Shown here in pieces: positions 11,228 through 22,600 of a DNA stretch of 64,000 nucleotides; position 1 is the stretch's first letter, and every line of letters starts with the position of its first letter. The notes below the pieces were generated by a model. That model had not been told where the DNA came from and made no database searches. It was given only the letters and a program-made list of their open reading frames with translations. The translations under genes were made by a program, and so were the position numbers. The stretch comes from Rhyacophila brunnea (lineage: Eukaryota > Arthropoda > Insecta > Trichoptera > Rhyacophilidae), in contig JAGYXB010000372.1 in NCBI GenBank assembly GCA_022495005.1, positions 1 to 64,000 on the forward strand. Reading direction: 5' to 3'.

Positions 11228-12478
11228 GGTGATGTCTTTACCTACCAAAGGCACCTAGCGGAAAAATACGAATCTTGCAATTTGAGACATTTTTTTGATA
11301 ATCTACCATTTCAACTGTGTTAATTAATAAATATGTAATCTGAAAACATTAAATATTTTTGAAGTTATACTTCTTTTGGCGCGTTTGGGAAATGAGATAA
11401 GAGATTTTTGGCGTGTGACATGTAACACATAATTTATTTTTTCACAGAAAAAAAAAGCACTCGATTGGATTCGAACCACCGATTCTTCGGTTCAACTGAA
11501 CGCACTACCTTTACGCCACAGTATGATACTGCAATCGTGACGATTATACAGTATAATATCGTCTCTGTTCTGGCAGAACACACTAACTGGAGAATACTAG
11601 TTTTGAGTAATTTGACTTTGAAGTTGTTAAAATGTTTGAAATGGTCTATCATGTAAGTTTATTAAGTAATCATAAAAAGGTTGACTTTAAAATAAGGACT
11701 GTTTATTTATTAAGAAGGTTTCCAGACGGTAAAGTTTGAAATAAGGAACATTTTGCTAACTAACTCAATATGTCATTTTTTCGAATTAGTGTTTTCTGCC
11801 AGAACAGTGACAATATTATAGTTTAGAATTGTTCCATTGCCTAGGCAGCAAATTTATTATTGTCGGCCATTTGCAATTACTTACATAAACAAACTATTAA
11901 GTGTCAGTGACAGTTGGTACTTTAAAAATAAAAACAACGAGAAACCATTATACAATTTGGTAATATAAGTTTAATGTGTATAGAAATAAACCAACGGCGT
12001 TCCAATAAGCGGTCCTTTTTCTTGAGTGTGTAATTTAACAAGATAATTAAGAGCTAGTCAAAGAATCTAGTTTATCACAAGTTTTGTTTTGTTACGCCAA
12101 AGAAGTATAACTTCTAACGCGCGTACATAAGTATACATACTGATTTTTTAAATAAATATAAAAATCATTAAAACTATGAATTAGTCAAAAATCTCTTACG
12201 CGATGCTTAGAAAACTTACTAAACTAAATTTTAATAATAAATATGACCATTAAATTTACATACAAGCGGTCCGATTCAACAAATTCACATTTTATTACAT
12301 TCTTTACAATTGTAAGTTTGTCTTTGACTTAAAATAAAAAATATATTTCTTTTTAATGTTTTCAGATACATATTTATTAATCAATACAGTTGAAATTATA
12401 AATTATCAAAAAATGTCTGAAACAGCAAGCTTCGTATTTTTCCGCTGGGTGCCTATTATGGTAGATAGAGGTATCGCC
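11228..12478. mobile_element. long TIR element, copy 1, with internal foldback
   Basis: The left end (GGTGATGTCTTTACCTACC, then the GCACCTAGCGGAAAAATACG word) and the right end are inverted over about 65 bases. TTAA precedes the left end, but the right flank is TCGA. A second copy's right end lies at 15846-15979. Inside, 11549-11823 is a nested inverted repeat and 11445-11525 is tRNA-like on the minus strand. Confidence 0.7.
11445..11525 (-). repeat. tRNA-like sequence (SINE relic)
   Basis: The minus strand shows an A-box-like GTGGCGTAAAGGTAGTGC and a B-box GGTTCGAATCC at tRNA-like spacing. The acceptor stem does not pair well, so it is a tRNA-derived relic, not a gene. Confidence 0.55.
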
Positions 12479-13101
12479 TCGAGACACGTTTTTTTACCAC
12501 TAAATGGAGACAGTAACATTTTTATAAATTTAAACTTTCAACTCGAATGATAAGTAGGAAACTTTTGCACCCTTCGCCACAGACGTATAATAATGTCACA
12601 ATTTAATAAGTAGAATGTATAAAATCATTGTTGAGGAATTCTAAACTCAGATATGTATAAAAACAACGAATAAATATCTGTACAAAAAAAAAATGTCACC
12701 TGTCACTGGGGCGGCGTGCAACGGTACAAAATTTATCATTATTATTTTTATTTAGATACTTGTCATTTACCTGCAGTACATCACCACATTACGAGAGGAA
12801 AAAAATCAGCCATAGTAATTGGAGTGCAGCTCCACCAAAATACGTCAGACAGCGGTCAATAAATTGAAGATGTCACAAAAATAAGATGAATCGTTTAACT
12901 GTTTACCATCATATAATACACACTGTTCGCCACTACTCGGTTGTTAAACCACAGGTTCTCCTTGTTGCTTCCAATTTTGATTTTTTACCACAGATTAATT
13001 TGGTGTTGGACTTGGTGTTGGATTTTGGAGGTTTGTCCGACCTTTACTGCTGTCAGAATTAATTTCATTTTGATACAGATTGTAATTATTATTTGCATGG
13101 G

Positions 13102-13323
13102 GTTACTGCCAAAAGTTGGTAAGTCTCGAAATCATGTTATGGAGTAATTACAATTTGAATTTTGACATGTCCTCTAAAATCGGCCATAATGTTAATGTCT
13201 TTGTGCTTTATGTGCATGTTCTATAAATATATTGGATGACCTTTCATACATTTATATATAGACACATAATCCGTTAACTCTAAATAACTAAATTATCAAC
13301 TTACCAACTTTTGGCAGCAACCT
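13102..13323. repeat. small foldback just downstream of MED12
   Basis: The arms GTTACTGCCAAAAGTTGGTA (left) and GTTGCTGCCAAAAGTTGGTA (inverse of right) have one mismatch over about 23 bases. It lies immediately beyond the candidate poly-A signals. Confidence 0.6.
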
Positions 13324-13327
13324 GCGA

Positions 13328-13338
13328 TTTATTTTATT
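13328..13338 (-). promoter_or_regulatory. candidate polyadenylation signals of MED12
   Basis: Two overlapping AATAAA hexamers on the minus strand lie about 145 bases past the MED12 stop codon. They would give a short 3' UTR. Cleavage-site evidence is absent. Confidence 0.5.
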
Positions 13339-13480
13339 AAGAAAAATTTATACGAAGCCGGGTTACTTCAACTAGTTACACGTAATATAAACGGAATACA
13401 CTCATTTTGTCTCACTCACTTCATACGCGCAGGGAGAGATAGAAATATCCCTATCCCTCGTACTTATCACAATTTTTGTT

Positions 13481-13537
13481 TTAATATTGGGGCGGTTGGT
13501 ACTGGCGCGACATCATGAGTCCCGACGGTTGGTTGCC

Positions 13538-13570
<33 letters not shown>

Positions 13571-13627
13571 CTGTTGCTGCTGTTGCATGGCGAGCATTTG
13601 CTGTCGCAACCGCTGTTGGTTCACTTG
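13481..13627 (-). CDS. MED12: MED12 terminal exon, polyGln and stop
   Basis: It begins [14 protein letters not shown], has 16 consecutive glutamines encoded by mixed CAG and CAA codons, and ends [18 protein letters not shown] with a TAA stop. The acceptor is TTCACAG. A polyGln stretch just before a short tyrosine-ending C-terminus is also the arrangement in human MED12. The mixed codons should make the tract less prone to length change than pure CAG. Confidence 0.9.
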
Positions 13628-16600
13628 CTGTGAAGTCAAAAATTGTTCCAACGTTAGACCGGGACACAGCGTGATACTATTTCGTTAAAAACTTTAAAAA
13701 ATACAGATTTAATGTAACATTAGTAATGACCACAAAGGCTATACAATGCGGTGTGAATCTTAACCACCTCACGACGAGATTTCATAACATTTTTTTATTA
13801 GTCACTTGCTTAACCCATTAGGTCCATAATCTGCAACCAAACACAAATTAAAAAACAACATGTGAATTTTGTCACACTCAGGATTCGAACCTGAAACCCT
13901 CGACTTACCAAGCGGATATGTTATCACTCGGCCGGCGCATTATAAAATTTCATTAGTTTAGGCTGGAAAAAAGAGTGTGATGGTCGCAGTACAAGACAAG
14001 GCGATACAACAGGTCTAAACACTGTCATCGATAGCGACCATAGACAATAAACACATTAGCCGTGTCTACTTCCTGCGTATGAGAAGCATCGGATCTGCAC
14101 ACGTATCTGTTATGCGGTACCACTACTTATAGTAATTTTTAGCGCATCAACCGATTCTCAAGCTTATTCAAAAAACTATTACCAACCTACATAGTTTTCT
14201 ATACCAATCATTTATATCAAAACATGATGCCGGGTCCAGACTATGTGTAATGTAACATGTAATGTAACGCGAATTGTATGGAGGGCACACAATCTCGACG
14301 CGAATCCTGTTGTTCGAATTATCGAGCACTGCGAGCGCCTTTGTGTTTGTGTCAAAAACCGGCAGCCGATGGATCAGCGCGAACGTCGCTACGAGCATTA
14401 CGCGTAAAGATCGTAGCTACGTATGGACGACAAATTCGCGTTACATTACACGTTACATTAAACGCGTCTGGATGCGGCCTGATATAATAACTTTTAGTCG
14501 AGCCACAGAATTGTTGCGAGAATCAGTTGTCGGTCATTCGTTCAACTCCAGGCCTAATGTGAATTTAAGCCAGCCGCGGGATTTGTTCGGAGGTGTTCTG
14601 ATCACTATTCCACTGAGGGTTTAAAAAAATAGATAAATAGAATATAATTTACCTGCTGGAATTGTTGATTCTGCTGGTTAGGCATGGGCGCCCGAGGATA
14701 CGGTGGAGCCGGACCTCCCATTCCGCCCATATTTACATTAGCAGCCTATGAGCAGAAAATGAATTCAAAATGTTTATACACATAATTTAACGTGCCAATT
14801 TTATATTCCAAGTGTTTTGCATTATAGACTGCATATTGTTGACTAATTCATAGTTTATAATTTTTTATATCTATTTTAAAAAACATTGATTTTCCAAAAA
14901 TATGAATGTGTATAACTTTAAATCCTTTTCAGGAACATAAAAAACTGAATAAACTAAATTTAAGTAATAAATATGACCATAAAATATATGTAATAATAAT
15001 TACAAGATAAAAATAACTTTTTATATACAACGTTTTTAAATTTTCTGTTGAATCATATAAACTTGACTTGATTAGCTTAAACGATCAAAAAAATTGGTAC
15101 TTGATAGAAATACTGAATAAATATAGAATACTGAAATGTCATTTTGACATTTCATATTGATTTCCATAGTAACGCATACGTGTATATTAATAATTTAGTT
15201 GCTAGGACCCCAGACCCTAACAACCAATAATAGTGTTTTACTTTTTACGGATTTCTTCCGAAATAACTTTTCATAAATAACAGAATTAACTGAAAATAAA
15301 TTCAATTCTACATAAAGATGGCTAAAAGTATTAAAAGAATGCATTGGCATCATGTTCTGATGTATGAGGCGTCTAATTACAAAAAGCGACAAGTCCACAA
15401 TTCAATATTTTCGGGAAACAACGTTTTTATGTTTCAAGCTTCAATTATTTGTTTGAATGTGAGATTATTTTTTCCGTTGTATTCTATGTCGAAATTAGAA
15501 CCAAATGGCAATTTGTTTCAGCCGATAAACTCTTAAATGTAATTAATATAGGCAAAATAAAATTGGACGTAGCGCTATTTATATCTCACTTTTTAATTCT
15601 CCGCATAAGGCACATATTTCTGTGGCACTGTCATGAGTTTACCAGATGCTACAGCATGGGAGACACCCTTTTCAATATTGAACGTTCCCTTATTGGTTGA
15701 CTTAAACACGTGTGGACTTATCGCTTCTTGGAATTAGACGCCTCATATGTAATAAAATCATAAGATGTGGTCCTTTGACAATTCACATTTTATATTTTTT
15801 TACAATTGAAGTTTATCTTTGACTTAAAATAAAAAATATTTTTCTTTTTAATGTTTTCAGATACATATTTATTAATTATTAATACAGTTGAAAATTGTAA
15901 ATTATCAGAAAAATGTTTCAAATTGCAAACTTCGTATTTTTCCGCTAGCTGCCTCTGGTAGGTAAAGACACCGCCTAAGTTTGGTCTGTAAGTTTAAAAG
16001 GGTAGCCGACGCCTGTGGATAAAATATATAAAAAAAATTCGTACCTGCATGTATTGTGGCCGGGTATTTTGTCGCTGTTGGGCCATATATGCTGCTTCTT
16101 GAGCGCCTCGGCCGGCCATTGCATTCTGTAAAAAAAGGATTTGAAAAATAAGAAATCTGTCAGACCTACAAGTTTTCATTTTATTTTTTCTACTACCCTA
16201 ATAAACACTCTCTAAGTGTAATTAACTAGCCAATGGTAATACCAACAATTGCTCCAACCTAAAGGCCGGTTCGGATTAGTCGAGTAATTTAATCGAGTGG
16301 CGAATGATTTATTTACCACTAAATGATTTAGTAACTGAAAAGTGTCAGAACACAGTACATTAGTGAATGATGTGTCAAAATGAATAGAGCAGTGTTCAGA
16401 CTTGTCTCGTGGCTTGTTTGGTATTGAGTGAGAGGTGGTGGGAGTGATACTCGACTGAAAAATTAGAATTGTTGTTTTTATTTAATAAAATGCATTTTTT
16501 TTGTAGTACTTATTCCACTTTTAATCAATAGATTAGGACCGGTTTCGTCCGCCTCAGAGGGACATTTTCAAGTTTTCAATTGAAAATTTCCCTCTGAGGC

Positions 16601-19600
16601 GGACTAAACAATCCTATCTATTGATTAAAAGATGGAATCATACTAAAAAAAATTGCGTTTTAATAAATTAAACAACAATACAATGCAGTTCCACCATGAA
16701 TTGACAGTTAACAAAATAAAAGAAATTGAAAAACCAGAACAAAATGGATTGACTCGACCAAATGATTTTACGAAATTAGTCGACTAAATCTGTCTGTTCA
16801 TACACGTTTAGTTGTTTAGTTACTAAATTACTCGCCACTTGACTAAATTACTCGACTAATCCGAACCGGCCTTAATTGAAATCTGTAATCTGTTCAATTT
16901 CTCAGTAGGTATTTTGGCAGCGAATTCACCGTGCCCAGTCAACAATTGACTGGTGTGATGGTCAGGAGTCAAACTAGCTATTTCCAATCGCCATTGGACA
17001 TTAGTAAAGATGTCCATGTGGTGGAGAACTACATGATGCAAACTACATCATCTGAGAATGTCCGAGAATATGTTCCGAAAAGGAAGAGATGCTTAAATCG
17101 GTCCAGCCGTTGGGCCCATCAGGCCATCCGATTTGATCGCCACAAAGGCCAACTATAACATAGTTTTGTATGTCCGTATTGTTTTAGCATACCTACATGT
17201 AAATAAATAAGAATCATTTCTTTTTGTTATTTATCCATGCTCCTCTCTTCCATGGGCACTTTGATTGAATTAAGTCTAAGTAAACTCAGTCAAAGCACAC
17301 TGGACTGCGTGCCGACCTCAGTCTCGGGCATCTGCTCCTGTGACATTCCCAGGCGTAGACAATTGCTAAGCATAGAGTCTCGTGTTACGCTTAATTAAGA
17401 CCGAGTGTTATCCGGGGCGGGTTGGTTTTGTTGGAACTATTGGGTAGTGGGTATTTTGTACTCACTGTATTTGTTAGTATGTGCATACCTTTGGATTAGT
17501 GAACAAATATAATATATCTAGTTTTTACTGAGTTTAAGTTAGACACAAAATCGTCTGCATCTTACCTTTATGGTAGAAAATAATAAATTTAAACTGACTA
17601 TTCTACGCTGTTGTCAAGATACCCTAATAAAAACAATAGAAGATATTGTTACTTTTACTTTAAAACGTCAAATAAACATGGTTCAATAGTACAGTCAATT
17701 ACCGGTTGGAAGTTTTGCTGGCTTGGGAATCCCCCCATCCCAGCGGCTTGCCCCTGCGCTCCCATCGGCCCCGCCTGACTCGCCATGGGCCCCATGCCGC
17801 CCTGCACCATCTGGCTCACCCCCTGGCCCATCTGCCCCAGGCCTTGCCCCATCTGATTGACGGGCTGACCCATTTGGTTGACGGGCTGGCCTATCTGGTT
17901 CACCGACTGCCCCATCTGATTCATCGGCTGTCCCATCTGGTTCACTGACTGCCCCAGCTGGTTCACGTTTTGTCCCATACCCTGGAAAAATGACGACAAA
18001 TAATAATATAATATATACACACCAGTGGCCAGGAGTGGAGATAGACTGTTAAGATTCGACGTAAACAGCGCACATTAAACTTTGTTAGTCATACTTATTT
18101 GTTTTTATTGAACTAAGAATACAATTTGCAAATGGTGCTGGTTAATTTTGTAAAATTCCATTAAACCCTGCCTAATCCAAACCATAATAGTTCAGGTTAT
18201 GGGTGATTCGACAAAAATAGTGCACACTTTTTCATTGAATTGAGAATACAAATTACAGATGGTGTTGGTTAGTTTTTAAAATTTAAAGCCCTGCCCAACC
18301 AAACCATAATCGATAAAAAATATTCTTCTATCCATAAAATATCGAAAATTCTCTATGGTTTAATGGCATTAACTTTGACTTAATTTTTGACTATTACCTA
18401 CTATGGCTTGGATTGGGCAGGGTTTAATTGAATTTTAAAAATTAACAAACACTAGTATTCTATAGATTGTAGTCTTAGTTCAATGAAAACAACTACGTAT
18501 GACTGACAAATTTTAGTGTGCACTATTTATGTGGATCCCCTGAGACTAACTCCTACCTCCACCCTTCGCCGCTGTTAAGTGTAGGTATTGTATCTGAAAT
18601 TATAGTGAAATGTCATAGTAGAAGTGTGAATTTCTCTTCAAATGAACTTGCAATGCGAAGTCACTTGTAGCTGACTTAATCAGTAGACCAAAGGTCCAAG
18701 TTTTTGCTTATTGCACATCTTCCTTATTGATGTATTCCGTATATTTGTCAGAAACCTGATCAAAGGTGCACGATATAGGTGTATATTTTCACAACTAACC
18801 TGTCCCATCCCTTGGCTCATCTGTGCCAGTTGTTGCGCCATTGGTCCGCTCTGCTGCCCCATCGGAACCTGCTGCGAAGTCTGCATCATCTGCTGTCCTG
18901 CATAACCCGTGCCACCGTAATTCTGACCCATCCCGCCGTACTGCTGGTTGCCGAACATCCCCTGGGCACCTTGACCGGTGCCCATTCCGCCCATCTGTCC
19001 CATTTGACCGGGGCCCATCTGACCGGGACCCATTTGGCTCGGGCCCATTTGACCCATGCCGCCCATTTGGCCTGCCATCTGACCCATCTGGCCGCCCATC
19101 TGACCACCCATTTGCCCGCCCATCTGTCCCATTTGGCCACTGGAAAATATTAAATATTTAAGATGTTTTATGAAATAAGTAAGTCAACTCTCACATCTAA
19201 GCTCGTCTCGTCTGAGACACAAGCATAAATCAAACCTTATAGGAATGTCCCATTCATGTTGCATAGCCGGCCACGCATGTAGGAGCCTATTGACATTGAC
19301 GATCGCAACGTCTGGAAACATCAGTCATAAAAAAAAACCAAACGTCATTGTACAAAAACTACATCAGACGCCGAAACAGCGATTATCATTTATTGAACGC
19401 AGAAATCTTCTGAAGTGGTCTCTCCTTGTATAATCATATATGCACCGATATTTTTCAATCTCTTGGACAAAGTAAATATTGGTGCGGTCGTCTTGACATT
19501 TTGTAGGAGATACGGCGACTGATGAATTTGACTTGACATTTTAATTAAAATGGCTGACTCGTAACTGCAACACGAATGGCGAGCGACATGCAGCACGAGT

Positions 19601-22600
19601 TGCGTGAAATTTGTTGATATCGACACCAGATGTATTTGCAAGACGTGTTGCAGTCGAGACGAGTTTAGAAGTGAGAGCCGGCTACCAGTGACAGGGTTGA
19701 GTAAATGGACATCAAAACTAAATAGGCAATTGTGAATTTTATTAAAAATTTTCAACATTCTATAAAAGAGATCTTCTACAACAGGGGTAGTCAACTTTTT
19801 TATACCTACCGCCCACTTTTGTATCTCTGTTAGTTGTAAAATTTTCTAACCGCCCACCGGTTCCACAGTAATGGTGATTTATAAATTAGGGAAGTAACTT
19901 TACTTTATAAAATTTATAAAGCAGAGTTACAGCAAGTTAAAGCATATAATAATAATTACTTACCAAATACTTTATGTCAGATTTTCGCTAAGTTTAGCAG
20001 AAGAAATCTTTATAAAACAACTTACTGTAGTTAAATCTATTTTTTTTATTTATACTTTTATTATACATGAAGTCAGATGAAATAAGATTTAATTAATTAA
20101 ATTATTAATGAGAACCCTGAGGCTGATGCTGCGAAACTAAATACTGGACGTAACATGAACTAAACTTATGCGAGGGCGATACAAATGGTAAGTATATTTT
20201 CTGAAATTTAAATTGTCACGGGGAATTTTATGAAAACATAATAAAAATGATTTTAAGAACCCTAGCGCTCACCATGAAAGCTGGAACAGCCACTAGTGGG
20301 CGGTAGGGACCAGGTTAACTCCCTCTGTTCTACAGGGATTCCACTAATGTTTTTAAAGAGGACAAGTGAAACTAAATCATTCCAATTATTACGGACATAT
20401 TATCTGTTTCTAGGGTAATAATTATACACAAATAATTTTATTGTTATACCCTTGTTGTCCGGCCATCTGCATATGATGCGGCGGCGGCTGAGTGGGACGC
20501 GGTTGTTGCCTGGCGTAGGCGGCCCGATGCTGCGGCCCTCCCCCCAGGCCAGCCAGTCCGGCGCCCCCCTGCCCCACTTGGCCCCCTTGACCGCCCTGCC
20601 CGGCCCCCGGGAAAGCGCCCCCGAGCGGTTGGCGCTGCCTCAGCATATTGGACAGAGCCTGCTTCGACTGGTTGACTGGGGGACGTTCCATACGCCCCAC
20701 TGGAACAAATTAATTGAATACAAATTTTATTACATTATTTTGTGTTTTAGTGCCTGTCATCATGAGGAGAGTAAAAACCCAGATGAAGAACTGCCACTGA
20801 ACAATTTCAGTTTTATCAGTGATACAGGTATAGCATCAGTTAAAGTTAACTGATAACGCATTTTTTACGAAGGGTGTCTACCTGTTCTCAACGTTATTTC
20901 TCCATTTATCATAATGACCCTTCCTTTTCTCTACAGGAACCCGAGAACTTATATGTGATTAGTTGTGTGATTCGTGGGTTTGATTGAATAATTTTTCATA
21001 AACTGTTTGGCTTAATATTTTTTTTACTTTGAACACGTAATGTTTGAATAAACTGAAGCGGCGTCGCCAAATACCGTGTTAATGTAATGTCTAAAACATG
21101 TACCTATTTCTCTGGCAAAGAGATACCGTCACTCGGTGATTTTCTGCCATCTTCAAGGAGTGCCGTAATGGTGATGTATCCCTATCCAGAGTGCCCACCA
21201 CTTCTACGCTCCATTGCGTTGCTGAACATTACTCTCTTGGCCAGTTGATGGCCGTTTATTCGGTTCACATGACTAACTAGCACAGTCTGCCGACCGTGAT
21301 TAATCAAACGGCGCTGCAGCAGTCAGAAAGACCATTCTCCGATGTTACCATTTACAACCTGTTCATTTATCAGAGTTATACCCCGTTAACACGTGCATAG
21401 ATTTACTGTTGACAGTAAGTATTATCGTGGCCATAACAAGAATATGGATGGGTAAACATGTATTATCCTAGAAGCTTCTGAATTTTCATGCGACAGTAGG
21501 GCATTTTTTCGATCTGCGCCTGCGCAGTAGAACGATAGTGGCAAACCTTCCGGCAAAAAAATACACTATACTCATTTCGAGGTTAACCGATTTTCAGTAC
21601 CTGTCAAATAGTACCATAAAATGACAATATCGCGTCTCGCTTACCCTTGAAGAATGAGATTGGAGAGACGTACGTACGTACTTTTACATGTAAACAGTTA
21701 TTGTCGCGATAGTTTAAAATACGCACTATTGCTGCCAGTAAATCCATGCACATGTACAGGCGCTATTAACACTCAGGTTTCTGATACATAGGTGAACACT
21801 GTCTTGAAAAGCATGTTTAAGAATATGCAATATTATAATAGATTTATATATTATCTGGGATTACATATTACTCCTCACAACGACATCAGCCAATAAATTA
21901 GTAGAAGAATTACACTGGTAAACAGTATGGTTTACAAAGACACTTCAACAATGTATACGTTGCACAGTGAACTCCCTGTCGTGTTACATATAAAAGTGGG
22001 GCAACTACATTAGGCAGGTCATGTCTCAAGGATGAAGACGCCGAATCACCCAAAGGCTCTCTTCAATAGACCAGAAGGAAAGGGAGAGCCAGGAGACTTA
22101 GGACTGAGGCAGTTACGTCCCTAGGCATAGTGCCGCCTTTAAGCCGACTTACAATACCGTCCCCTATCATTTTAGTTTCGAATTATCTGTAAATTCGGTA
22201 GGTACCTACCAGTGGCGAGGGATGGAGGTAGGCTGTTAAGATCCGCCATAAATAGTGTACATTAAACTTTGTGAGTCATACTTATTTGTTTTCATTGAAC
22301 TAAGAATACAAATTGCAGATGGTGCCGGTTAATTTTTAAAATTCAATTAAGCCCTGCCTACCAAACCATAATAGTTTAGATATGCAATGAGCGACATGAC
22401 AAAAAAAGTGCACATCTTTTCAGTCATACTTATTTGTTTTCGTTGAATTAAGAATACATATTATTACAGATGGTGTTTTGTTTGTTTATAAAATTCATAT
22501 CCCTGCAACACCAAACCATAATCAATAAAAAATATTCTTCTATCTATAAAATATGTATGGTTTTAGGTAATATTTTAGATATTTTATAGATAAACGAATA

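Noticed and set aside
12770..12815. Possible LINE fragment (CTGCAGTACATCACCACATTACGAG)
   Set aside because: It resembles the sequence at 22855 only over a few words and no frame continues, so I treat it as coincidence.
18711..19161. Long plus-strand ORFs (up to 124 codons) opposite MED12 exons, also at 17706, 20452 and 24613
   Set aside because: They are antisense shadows of GC-rich, low-complexity MED12 exons, with no motif and no plausible splice or start context.
19390..19794. 134-codon minus-strand ORF between MED12 exons
   Set aside because: It spans the edge of a MITE and the start of a hAT MITE, so it is not a host exon, and it matches no known domain.
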